Assembly (NCBI GenBank): GCA_035703755.1
Contig: DASSXP010000371.1
Location: 1 to 25,477 of the forward strand
Length of the DNA stretch: 25,477 bases
Direction of reading: 5' to 3'
DNA from: DASSBG01 sp035703755
GTDB taxonomy: Bacteria; Pseudomonadota; Gammaproteobacteria; Xanthomonadales; Rhodanobacteraceae
The translations under genes were made by a program, and so were the position numbers. Under the pieces are notes generated by a model. The model had not been told where the DNA came from, did no database searches, and worked only from the letters and a program-made list of their open reading frames with translations. Positions 1 through 7,514 of this stretch are shown here, piece by piece; within the stretch, counting starts at the first letter, position 1, and every line of letters starts with the position of its first letter.

Positions 1-892
1 CAACTCGGCGTTGCTGGCCTATCAGCAAGCGGTCGACGCTGGCGCCGACATGGCGGTCGGGCCGCTGTCCTCCGATGCGGTCGGCGCCCTGCTCCAACGT
101 GGCCAATTGCCGCTCAAGGTGCTGGCGCTCAACCATCCCAACAACGGCCTGCCGCCGGCCGGCAGTGCCGAGTTCTCGCTGCCGCCGGAGGCCGAAGGCG
201 CCCAGGCCGCCGCGCGCATGCATTCGCAGGGGCTCACCAGCGCGGTGCTGTTCATTGCCGCGCAAGGTGACTGGGCCGCCCGCGCCGCACGCGCGTTCCG
301 CGCCCAGTTCGAGCAGCTTGGCGGCCAGGTGCTGGCCAGCGCCACGCTCGACCGCAATCAGGTCAACTACGCCGACGCCATCAGTCAAGTGCTGGCCCAG
401 GCCAACGGCAGCAGCGGCATTTTCATCGCGCTGGGCGCCGAACAGGGCCGCCTGCTGGTGCCGCAGTTGCGCATCGCCAAGGTGATCCAGCCGCTGTTCG
501 CCACTTCGCACATCTACGCCGCCGAGGACAACCCCGGTCTTGACCGCGATCTCGACGGGGTGACGTTCTGCGATGCGCCGTGGCTGTTCAATGCCCAGCC
601 CGGCCTGCCACGCCGTGCCGACCTCACTGCCAGCCTGCCGACCACGGTGGGCCGCGCAGCGCGCCTGTTCGCCTTCGGCATGGATGCCTATGCCCTGCTG
701 CCCTACCTCGCCTGGTTGCGCGCGCACCCCGGCAGCTATCTCGCCGGCGCCACCGGCCAGCTGACCATGGACAGCTTCGGTCGGGTGCAGCGCACGCCGG
801 TGTGGGCCGGCTTCGTCAACGGCATCGCCAGCCTCGCCGGCGCCACGCTCGGCCCCGCCAGCGCGGCATCGTCCGCTACCCCGACGCCCTGA
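1..892 (+). CDS. lpoA: Penicillin-binding protein activator LpoA, 3' part
   Basis: This is the C-terminal ~297 residues of an LpoA (LppC/YraM) family protein; the reading frame is open from the first base, so the lipoprotein signal and N-terminal helical domain lie outside the window. LpoA is known as an outer-membrane lipoprotein that stimulates the peptidoglycan synthase PBP1A. The visible part is the periplasmic-binding-protein-like domain. It has the family's VGPLSSDAV segment near the start, LNHPNN, and LDGVTFCDAPW about two thirds along, which corresponds to the conserved LDG..F.D.PW stretch. The protein ends in an Ala/Ser/Thr/Pro tail. The stop TGA overlaps the ATG of yraN (TGATG), which implies translational coupling. 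The family call is firm; the activator role is inferred from homology. Confidence 0.9.
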   Translation, partial: NSALLAYQQAVDAGADMAVGPLSSDAVGALLQRGQLPLKVLALNHPNNGLPPAGSAEFSLPPEAEGAQAAARMHSQGLTSAVLFIAAQGDWAARAARAFRAQFEQLGGQVLASATLDRNQVNYADAISQVLAQANGSSGIFIALGAEQGRLLVPQLRIAKVIQPLFATSHIYAAEDNPGLDRDLDGVTFCDAPWLFNAQPGLPRRADLTASLPTTVGRAARLFAFGMDAYALLPYLAWLRAHPGSYLAGATGQLTMDSFGRVQRTPVWAGFVNGIASLAGATLGPASAASSATPTP

Positions 893-1248
893 TGCGCAGC
901 ACCGGCGCCGCGTTCGAGACGCTGGCCTGCCGGCATCTCGAAGCGGCCGGGCTGCGTCTGCTGGAGCGCAATTTCACCACCCGCTACGGCGAACTCGATC
1001 TGGTGATGATGGACGGCGCGACGCTGGTGTTCGTCGAAGTGCGCTACCGCGCCGGCCAGGATTTCGGCGGCGCGCTGGCCTCCATCACCGCCACCAAGCG
1101 CGCACGGCTGGTGCGTGCCGCATCGCTCTATCTGGCTGCCCATCCGCGCCTCGCACAGTCGCCGTCAAGGTTCGATGTGGTAGCGTTCGACGGCACTGTC
1201 ACGCCGCCCGCCTGCCGCTGGTTGCGTGCCGCTTTCGATGCCATTTGA
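892..1248 (+). CDS. yraN: YraN family (UPF0102) nuclease-fold protein
   Basis: The protein has 118 residues, the usual size for the UPF0102 family. It begins at the ATG that overlaps the lpoA stop; an in-frame start much further upstream would run inside lpoA and is not credible. Visible family features are the Asn-Phe turn (RNFTTRYGELDLV), with the acidic GELD motif, and the following FVEVRYR strand, where most relatives have EVK or EVR. These match the D/E-x-K-like core of a restriction-endonuclease fold. The biochemical activity of the family is not well established; a role in DNA processing is only suggested by the fold. The order lpoA-yraN is the same as in E. coli. No signal peptide is present, so it is cytoplasmic. 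Confidence 0.92.
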   Translation: MRSTGAAFETLACRHLEAAGLRLLERNFTTRYGELDLVMMDGATLVFVEVRYRAGQDFGGALASITATKRARLVRAASLYLAAHPRLAQSPSRFDVVAFDGTVTPPACRWLRAAFDAI

Positions 1249-1255
1249 GGTTTCC

Positions 1256-1936
1256 ATGCGCCGTCCCCTGCTGCTCACTGCCCTGCTGTCCCTGTGCATC
1301 GCTTCCTTGTCCGGCTGCATCGCCGCCGCGGTCGGCACCGCCGCCGTGGTCGGTGGCCGGGTGGCCCACGATCGGCGCAGCGCCAGCACCATCCTGAACG
1401 ATCGCAATTTGCAGTTTTCGGTCGAAAAAGCCATCGATGCCGACGCCGCGCTGGTCAGCCACAACCGCATCCGCGTGGTGGTGTACAACCGCGTGGTACT
1501 GCTGGTGGGGGAAGTCGCCGACCAGAACGCCCGCCTGCGCGCCGGCGAACTCGCCACCGGCTTCATCGGCGTGCGCAAGGTGGTCAACCAGTTGGACATC
1601 CTGCCGGGACAGGGCTTCTGGGCGCGTCGTGGCGACAACGCGCTGGGCTCGCGGATCAAGACCGGCTTGATGGACATCACCTCGATCCCCGGTTTCGACC
1701 CGACCCGCGTCGCCATCACCGTGGCGCATGGCGTGGTGTATTTGATGGGCATTGTCAGCCCGACGGAAGCCGCCGCGGTGGTCGACAATGCGCGCAACAC
1801 GCGCGGAGTCAGCCGCGTGGTCAATCTGTTTGACGTCACCGATAGCGCCAACCCGGGTGCGCCGCCGCAGCCGGCCACCGCCGCCAGCGCGCCGGCCCCC
1901 AGCAGCGGCGCCACGACTTACCCCGTGCACAACTGA
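1256..1936 (+). CDS. dolP: BON-domain outer-membrane lipoprotein, DolP (YraP)-like
   Basis: The 226-residue product starts at the ATG at 1256, seven bases after a TTGAGG ribosome-binding site; an in-frame ATG at 1226 lies inside yraN and would put nine residues before the signal peptide. The N-terminus is a classic lipoprotein signal with lipobox LSGC, Cys21 being the lipidated residue. Two BON domains follow, at about 45-112 (ending near VRKVVNQLDILPG) and about 128-200 (ending near VSRVVNLFDVT). A Pro/Ala/Ser-rich tail closes the protein. DolP in E. coli is a division-site outer-membrane lipoprotein needed for envelope integrity and binding anionic phospholipid. Its position after lpoA-yraN supports orthology, although the E. 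coli neighbour diaA is missing here. Confidence 0.9.
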   Translation: MRRPLLLTALLSLCIASLSGCIAAAVGTAAVVGGRVAHDRRSASTILNDRNLQFSVEKAIDADAALVSHNRIRVVVYNRVVLLVGEVADQNARLRAGELATGFIGVRKVVNQLDILPGQGFWARRGDNALGSRIKTGLMDITSIPGFDPTRVAITVAHGVVYLMGIVSPTEAAAVVDNARNTRGVSRVVNLFDVTDSANPGAPPQPATAASAPAPSSGATTYPVHN

Positions 1937-1939
1937 CGC

Positions 1940-3307
1940 ATGGCACTGCCGGCCGCCTTTCGCACCGCGCTCGAGGCGTTGTTCGAGGGCGCGTTAGCCG
2001 CCGATACCGCCACCCTTGCGCGCTGTGGTGGCGACAGCTCCGCGCTCCATGCCGCCCCCGCACTGGTGGTATTTCCGCGGCACCACGAACAGGTGCAGGC
2101 GCTGGTGCCCTTGTGCCGCCAGCACCGCGTTGCCCTGACCGCGCGCGGCGCCGGCACCGGCACCACCGGCGCCTGTGTGCCGCTGGCCGGCGGCGTGGTG
2201 GTCTCGTTCGAGCGCATGAACCGCATCCTCGCCATCGATGCCGGCAACCGCGTCGCGGTGGTCGAGCCCGGCGTGCTGAATGGCGAGCTGCAAACGGCGC
2301 TGGCGGCGCACGGGTTTTTCTGGCCGCCCGATCCCTCCTCCGCCGCGCTGTGCAGCATCGGCGGCAATCTCGCCTGCAATGCCGGCGGTCCGCGCACAGT
2401 GAAGTACGGCAACAGCCGCGACAACACGCTGGCGCTGCGCGGTGTGGCCGGGCACGGCGGCGCGTTTCGTTGCGGCATCGCCGCCAGCAAGCTCGCCACC
2501 GGCTACGACCTCACGCGCCTGCTGGTGGGCAGCGAAGGGACACTGGCGCTGATCACCGAAGCGACGTTGAAGCTCAGCCCGCTGCCATCGACGCTGCGCA
2601 GTCTGCGCGCCAGTTACGCCAACGTCGAAGCCGCCGCGCTGGCGGTGACTCGGATCATGGCGCAAGCGGCCACGCCGTGCGCACTGGAGTTCCTCGACGG
2701 TGAATCGCTGCGACTGGCGCGGGCGCACGCCGGCGCGGTGGTGCCGGACGCCGGCGCGCTGCTGATGATCGAGCTCGACGGCGACGAGGCGGCCATCGAC
2801 GCCGCCAGCCTGGCGGTCGCCGATGCCGCCGAGGTCGACGGCCTGATCACGCTCGATGTCGCCGCCAGCGAAACCCAGCGCCAGGCGCTGTGGGCCGCAC
2901 GCAAGGCGCTGTCCCCGGCGCTGCGAACGATTTCCAGCCACAAGATCAACGAGGACGTGGTGGTGCCGGTGGCGCAGCTGCCGGCGCTGGTCGCGGCCAC
3001 CCGTCAGCTGGCGGCCGAATACGCTTTGCCAGTGGTCTGTTTCGGCCACGCCGGCAACGGCAACCTGCACGTCAATCTGCTGCCGCGCGACGCCGCCGAA
3101 CGGGCGCGTGCGCCGACCTGCCTCGCCGCGCTGTTCACGCAGGTGATCGCGCTCGGCGGCACACTGTCGGGCGAACACGGCATTGGTCTCGCCAAACGCG
3201 ATTTCATGCCGCAGGCGCTGGATGCGGTGACGCTCGACCTGATGCGCGGCATCAAGCGCACGTTCGACCCGGACGGCATTTTGAATCCCGGCAAGGTGCT
3301 GCCTTGA
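1940..3307 (+). CDS. FAD-linked oxidase, GlcD / D-2-hydroxyacid dehydrogenase type
   Basis: The 455-residue flavoprotein belongs to the vanillyl-alcohol-oxidase superfamily. The N-terminal PCMH FAD-binding domain (about 35-215) has the pyrophosphate loop RGAGTGTTGACVPLAGG and PPDPSSAALCSIGGNLACNAGG. The C-terminal FAD-oxidase domain has KINEDVVVP, GHAGNGNLHVN with likely metal and substrate histidines, LSGEHGIG and the terminal FDPDGILNPGK. Such enzymes oxidise D-lactate, glycolate or D-2-hydroxyglutarate and pass electrons to the membrane pool. The sequence alone does not decide the substrate. No glcE or glcF partner lies nearby, which favours a single-subunit dehydrogenase. The start is three bases after the dolP stop and lacks a clear Shine-Dalgarno, so translation is probably coupled to the gene before it. 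Confidence 0.88.
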   Translation: MALPAAFRTALEALFEGALAADTATLARCGGDSSALHAAPALVVFPRHHEQVQALVPLCRQHRVALTARGAGTGTTGACVPLAGGVVVSFERMNRILAIDAGNRVAVVEPGVLNGELQTALAAHGFFWPPDPSSAALCSIGGNLACNAGGPRTVKYGNSRDNTLALRGVAGHGGAFRCGIAASKLATGYDLTRLLVGSEGTLALITEATLKLSPLPSTLRSLRASYANVEAAALAVTRIMAQAATPCALEFLDGESLRLARAHAGAVVPDAGALLMIELDGDEAAIDAASLAVADAAEVDGLITLDVAASETQRQALWAARKALSPALRTISSHKINEDVVVPVAQLPALVAATRQLAAEYALPVVCFGHAGNGNLHVNLLPRDAAERARAPTCLAALFTQVIALGGTLSGEHGIGLAKRDFMPQALDAVTLDLMRGIKRTFDPDGILNPGKVLP

Positions 3308-3344
3308 CGGCCGGAAACCGGGATTCGGGACGAGGAATGTGCGC

Positions 3345-3926
3345 ATGAACCCGCTGCACACGTTGCTGACGGAAATCCGCGCCTGCCGCATCTGCGAAAA
3401 GCATTTGCCGCTGGGACCGCGCCCGGTGTTGCAGGCATCCGCCAGCGCACGCCTGCTGATCATGTCGCAGGCGCCGGGGCGGCGCGTGCATCTGTCGGGC
3501 ATCCCCTTCGACGACCCCAGCGGCGTGCGTCTGCGCGAGTGGCTCGGCCTCGACACCGCGACGTTTTACGATGCCGCGCGCGTCGCCATCGTGCCGATGG
3601 GGTTTTGCTATCCGGGCAAAGGCCCGTCCGGTGACTTGCCACCGCGCCCCGAGTGCGCGCCGACCTGGCACCCGCGGCTGCTGCCGCTGTTGACTGAAGT
3701 GCGGCTGACGCTGTTGATCGGCAGCCATGCGCAAGCGCATGTGCTCGGCCGTGGCAGCACCCTGACCGCCAACTGCGCAGCCTGGCGCGAGCATCTCGCG
3801 CACGGCTATTTTCCGCTGCCGCACCCAAGCCCGCGCAACCAGGGCTGGTTCAAACACCACCCCTGGTTCTTCGCCGAGGCAATCCCCGAACTGCGCCAGC
3901 ACGTCGCCCGTCTCATGCGCCCCTGA
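3345..3926 (+). CDS. Uracil-DNA glycosylase family protein
   Basis: The 193-residue protein resembles the small uracil-DNA glycosylase superfamily members found in many proteobacteria. Motif 1 is SQAPG at residues 41-45, followed by IPFDDPSG and the conserved VPMGFCYPG. Motif 2 is HPSPRN at 160-165, the minor-groove-intercalating loop of UDG folds. The ATG at 3345 is chosen over an in-frame GTG at 3339 because the GACGAGGAA ribosome-binding site ends seven bases before the ATG. An N-terminal CRIC cysteine pair is present, but I do not see the four-cysteine pattern of the iron-sulfur family 4 enzymes. Motif 1 carries Gln where family 4 has a Glu, so true glycosylase activity is uncertain. Its 3' end overlaps the convergent kinase gene by 14 bases. 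Confidence 0.82.
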   Translation: MNPLHTLLTEIRACRICEKHLPLGPRPVLQASASARLLIMSQAPGRRVHLSGIPFDDPSGVRLREWLGLDTATFYDAARVAIVPMGFCYPGKGPSGDLPPRPECAPTWHPRLLPLLTEVRLTLLIGSHAQAHVLGRGSTLTANCAAWREHLAHGYFPLPHPSPRNQGWFKHHPWFFAEAIPELRQHVARLMRP

Positions 3927-6900
3927 TGCGCTCGACCGCGCGCAGCGCCGCGGCCAGATCGTCACCACTGACCGGTTTGCGCAAGAAGCCATCGGCACCG
4001 GCGGCGCGGGCGCGGGCTTCGTCGTCGGCGGCGCTGCGCGCGGTCACCACCAGCACCGCGAGCTCCGCGCCACCCGGTTGCTCGCGCAACATCGCGATCA
4101 ACTGGAAGCCGTCCACCGCCGGCAAGTCGAGATCCACCAGCATGGCGTCACACGGGTGCAGCTGGAACTCGGCCAGCGCGGCCAGCGCGTCGCCGGCGCG
4201 GCGCACCCGGTGTCCCTGGGCTTCGAGCAGCCCAACAATCACCGCCGCAACGGTGTCGTCGTCTTCCACCACCACCAGGTCGCGTGCCGCCATGGGTTGC
4301 CGCGCCGAGGTGGCTGGCGCCGCCGCGGCCACCGCCGGCAGCGGCAGCAGGGCATGGAAGGTGCAGCCGTGGCCGGGTTCGGAATCGACCTCGATCTGCC
4401 CACCCATCAGCGTCGCCAGCTCGCGGCAAATTGCCAGACCGAGGCCGCTGCCGCTGCTGTGCGCGCCGCTGTCGCCCTGCTCGAAGCGGTGGAACAGGCG
4501 CTGCCGCAAGGCCGGCGTGAGGCCCGGCCCGTTGTCGCTGACGCTGTAACGCAAGGCGCCGTCATGCAGCGCCAGCGTCACCCGCACCGCGCCCTGCTCG
4601 GTGAACTTGATCGCGTTGTTGACGAGATTGAGCAGGATCTGCCGCACCCGCACCGCGTCACCCAGCATCCGCGCCGGCACCCCGCCGGCCACGTCAGCCG
4701 TGAGTTCGAGGCCTTTGCCGCGCGCCAGCCCGCTTTCGAGCGCAATGACTTCCTGCAGCAAGGCCGCCGGATCGAACGGCTGCGGATCGAGCTCCAGCCG
4801 CCCCGCTTCGATGCGCGCCAAATCCAGTGCATCGTTGACCAGTTTCAACAGCACCGAACCGGAACGTTCGATGGTATCCACCATGCCACGCTGGCGGCCA
4901 TCCAGCGCGGTGTGGGTCAACAGCTCGGCCATGCCGAGCACGCCGGTCATCGGGGTACGGATTTCGTGCCCGAGGGTGGCCAGAAAGCGCGTCTTGGCCG
5001 CGCTGGCCTGTTCGGCGAATTCGCGCTTCTGCTCCAGCAGGCCCATCGCCACCCGGCGCTCCAGCCGTTGCCGCACGGCGCGCCAGATCAAGGCGGCCAG
5101 CGCCAGCAGGGCCACGCCGTACAGCAACCACGCCCATGGTCGCAGCCACGGCGGTCCGGACACTTCCACTGTCAGCGGCGCCAGCGCGGTCCAGTCGCCG
5201 CGTGGCCCCATGGCTTCGATGTGCAACCGGTAGCGGCCGGCACGGAGACCGGTGAACTCGCGCTTGCCGCTACTGCCGGTGACCACCCAGCCACTGTCAA
5301 AACCATCCATGCGAAAGCGATACTGCGTGCGCTTGGGGGCAACGTAGCTCAACGCCTGCACGGTGACCGTCAGATCGTGGTCGTTCCAGCCGAGGTGCAG
5401 GTCACTGCCGTCCGTGGGCAGCGCGACGACCGCGCCGGCGCGACGGACCGCAACCCGGGTCAGATGCAGCAACGGCGGCGGCAGCGGCTGAAAGTGCGTG
5501 TCGGCGCGAAAGCCGACCACCCCGTTGGAGGTGCCCGCGTACACCGTGTCGTTGGGCAATTGCAGCAGGCCACGGGTGAACTCGGGCGTCGGCAGGCCGT
5601 CGGCCACGCCGTAGTGACGAAACTGTCCGTTGCTGGCGTCGAAACACCACAAGCCGGTGCGGCTGGTCAGCCACACCCGACCGCTGTCATCCAGCGCGAT
5701 CCGGTTGACGTCCACCTGCGGCCAGCCGGCTGCGGCATCGATCACGCGCTGGCGTTCGGCGCGGCCATCGTGCAATCGGTAGGACTCCAGCACGTCGTCG
5801 CGTGCTACCCACAACTGGTCCCCGCGCAAGGCGAACGCATGCACCCACCCGGGCGTGATGCCGGGCACCGTCTCGAAGCGGCTGCCATCCGCCGCCAGTC
5901 GCGTCAGTCCGGCGCCGCTGCCACGCCAGATCGTGTCGCCGTAGCGCAACAACTGCTCGGTTTCGGCCGCCTTGGCACCGGCATTCGGCAGCGGAATCGT
6001 GCTTACCTCGAAGCTGTCGTGGTCGATGCGCAACATGCCATGCCCCAACGCCGCCGCCACCGCATCACCGTGGCGATCGAACACCAGCCACATGGCGCCC
6101 CTGCGCAATTGCGGTGACGTCAATGTGCGCACGCTGCCGTGATCCAGCACGCGCACGTCGCGCGGCGTGCCGGCCCAGATGCGTTCGCCCGCGACAGCCA
6201 GCGCGCGCGCCGGGGGCTTGTCCGGCCCGAGGCTCGCACCCAGGTGCTCGATGCGGCCGGAGGTCGGGTCGAAACGATCCAGCATGCCGCTCTCACCCCC
6301 CAGCAACACCCGGCCCTGCGCATCCACGGCCATCGCCACCACTCCACCCAGGGTCAAACTGGCCGGGTCTTCGGGGATGTGGCCAAAATGCGAAAACACC
6401 CGCCAATCCGGCCCCAGATAGGCCAGCCCCGCATCCACGGTCGACACCCACAGGCCGCCTTCGCGGTCGCGCATCAAGTTGTTGGCGTAGTGGCCATGAA
6501 AGCCGCCGTTGAGCAAGGGCTGGGTCGGGAATGTCAACGCCTTGCCCGTGTGGTCATACAGCAGCAAGCGATTCGCCGCGGACACCCACAGGTCCCCGTT
6601 TGGCAAGCGCAGACTGGCCAGCACCATTTGGCGTGCGCTGCCCGCTGGCCAGCGTCGGGCGATGCGATCGGCCCCCACGCGAAACAGCCCCACTGCCGTC
6701 GCCACCCGCAGGCCATCCGGGTCCGCCGCCACTTGCCACACGGGCACCGGCTTGGTCTCGCCCTCGAAACGGATATGTTCGATGCGGCCATCGGCATGGC
6801 GCAGGTCGAGCCCGCTGTCGGTGCCGATCCACAGTGCGCCATCATTCGTCGCCAACAAGCCGAGCACATTGTCGGCCACCAGGCTGGCCGGATCACCCGG

Positions 6901-7410
6901 CCGATGGCGCAGATGCTCGAAGCCCGAGCCATCGGCACGCAGGTGATCCACGCCCGCCGCGTACATGCCGACCCAAATCGAACCATCGAGGTCTTGCGCA
7001 AACGCCGTCACGTCATCACTGGCGAGACTGTCCGCGGCCGGCCCGTGGCGCCAATGCCGGAAGCCGTTGCTGACCGGGTCGTAGCGATTGACGCCGCCGC
7101 CTTCACCGCCGGCCCAGACCGCGCCGTCGCGGTCGATCAGCAGTGCCGAGACATCGTTGCTGGCAAGGCTGGCCGGGTCATCGGCATGATGGCGCCAGAC
7201 CGTGAAATGTTGCCCGTCAAAACGCACCAACCCGTCGCCGGCGCCGATCCAGAGGTAGCCGGCCGCATCCTGCGCGGTGGCATAGATGCGGTTGGACGGC
7301 AAACCATCGGCAACGCCGTAGGTGCGAAATCGTGGCGTCGGCGGCAATACCGGCGCCGGCACCGGCGATGCCGCCGCCAACAGCGCACCCAGCAACAGGG
7401 CATCAAGCAT
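3913..7410 (-). CDS. Propeller-sensor hybrid histidine kinase / response regulator
   Basis: This 1165-residue protein has a short signal peptide (about 1-17), then about 14 Reg_prop-type beta-propeller repeats at roughly 30-640. These have recurring patterns such as D-x-x-G-x-LW-I/V-G-x-x-x-GL and are enough for two seven-bladed propellers. A Y_Y_Y domain follows at about 685-750, then one membrane helix at about 757-778. The cytoplasmic part has a HisKA domain with GHEIRTP, phospho-accepting His815; an HATPase domain with NLVNNAIKFTEQ, DNGPG and GSGLGLAI; and a receiver domain with VVVEDDD and acceptor Asp1093 in LVDLDLP. It has no C-terminal AraC-type DNA-binding domain, unlike many Bacteroidetes relatives, so output must go through a separate partner that is not in this window. 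Periplasmic ligands of this class are often polysaccharide-derived; none can be named here. GGGGAA precedes the start. Confidence 0.93.
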   Translation of the reverse strand: MLDALLLGALLAAASPVPAPVLPPTPRFRTYGVADGLPSNRIYATAQDAAGYLWIGAGDGLVRFDGQHFTVWRHHADDPASLASNDVSALLIDRDGAVWAGGEGGGVNRYDPVSNGFRHWRHGPAADSLASDDVTAFAQDLDGSIWVGMYAAGVDHLRADGSGFEHLRHRPGDPASLVADNVLGLLATNDGALWIGTDSGLDLRHADGRIEHIRFEGETKPVPVWQVAADPDGLRVATAVGLFRVGADRIARRWPAGSARQMVLASLRLPNGDLWVSAANRLLLYDHTGKALTFPTQPLLNGGFHGHYANNLMRDREGGLWVSTVDAGLAYLGPDWRVFSHFGHIPEDPASLTLGGVVAMAVDAQGRVLLGGESGMLDRFDPTSGRIEHLGASLGPDKPPARALAVAGERIWAGTPRDVRVLDHGSVRTLTSPQLRRGAMWLVFDRHGDAVAAALGHGMLRIDHDSFEVSTIPLPNAGAKAAETEQLLRYGDTIWRGSGAGLTRLAADGSRFETVPGITPGWVHAFALRGDQLWVARDDVLESYRLHDGRAERQRVIDAAAGWPQVDVNRIALDDSGRVWLTSRTGLWCFDASNGQFRHYGVADGLPTPEFTRGLLQLPNDTVYAGTSNGVVGFRADTHFQPLPPPLLHLTRVAVRRAGAVVALPTDGSDLHLGWNDHDLTVTVQALSYVAPKRTQYRFRMDGFDSGWVVTGSSGKREFTGLRAGRYRLHIEAMGPRGDWTALAPLTVEVSGPPWLRPWAWLLYGVALLALAALIWRAVRQRLERRVAMGLLEQKREFAEQASAAKTRFLATLGHEIRTPMTGVLGMAELLTHTALDGRQRGMVDTIERSGSVLLKLVNDALDLARIEAGRLELDPQPFDPAALLQEVIALESGLARGKGLELTADVAGGVPARMLGDAVRVRQILLNLVNNAIKFTEQGAVRVTLALHDGALRYSVSDNGPGLTPALRQRLFHRFEQGDSGAHSSGSGLGLAICRELATLMGGQIEVDSEPGHGCTFHALLPLPAVAAAAPATSARQPMAARDLVVVEDDDTVAAVIVGLLEAQGHRVRRAGDALAALAEFQLHPCDAMLVDLDLPAVDGFQLIAMLREQPGGAELAVLVVTARSAADDEARARAAGADGFLRKPVSGDDLAAALRAVERIRGA

Positions 7411-7514
7411 GCGGTTCCCCTAGTGCGCCGTAGCAGGGCGCGGTTCGGTCGATAATGCCAAAATCGGCGCGCCCATGCGATGCGTCGGCGCGTCACTCGC
7501 CTACAATGCCCGGC
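7411..7514. other. Divergent intergenic region, kinase / GTPase operon
   Basis: About 100 bases separate the starts of the kinase (minus) and the GTPase (plus). It must hold both promoters unless they lie inside genes. On the plus strand it holds GATAAT at 7451-7456 and TACAAT at 7502-7507, both plausible -10 boxes. I see no convincing -35 for either and no clear promoter for the kinase strand. Confidence 0.5.
7502..7507 (+). promoter_or_regulatory. Candidate -10 box TACAAT, possibly leaderless
   Basis: TACAAT is one mismatch from the sigma-70 consensus and ends seven bases before the ATG at 7515. Initiation from it would place the transcript 5' end at or next to that start codon. No Shine-Dalgarno sequence precedes the ATG, which fits a leaderless message. 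The -35 region is poor. Confidence 0.4.

Noticed and set aside
580..891. Upstream extension of yraN
   Set aside because: It would lie entirely within lpoA in another frame and gives no conserved residues; the ATG at 892 matches the family length.
1994..3556. Open frame of 520 codons on the minus strand
   Set aside because: Antisense to the FAD oxidase, whose family motifs are unmistakable.
4078..6117. Long open frame of 679 codons on the plus strand
   Set aside because: It lies wholly opposite the hybrid kinase, is rich in His, Gln and Arg and shows no recognisable domain. Such shadows are common opposite GC-rich genes.
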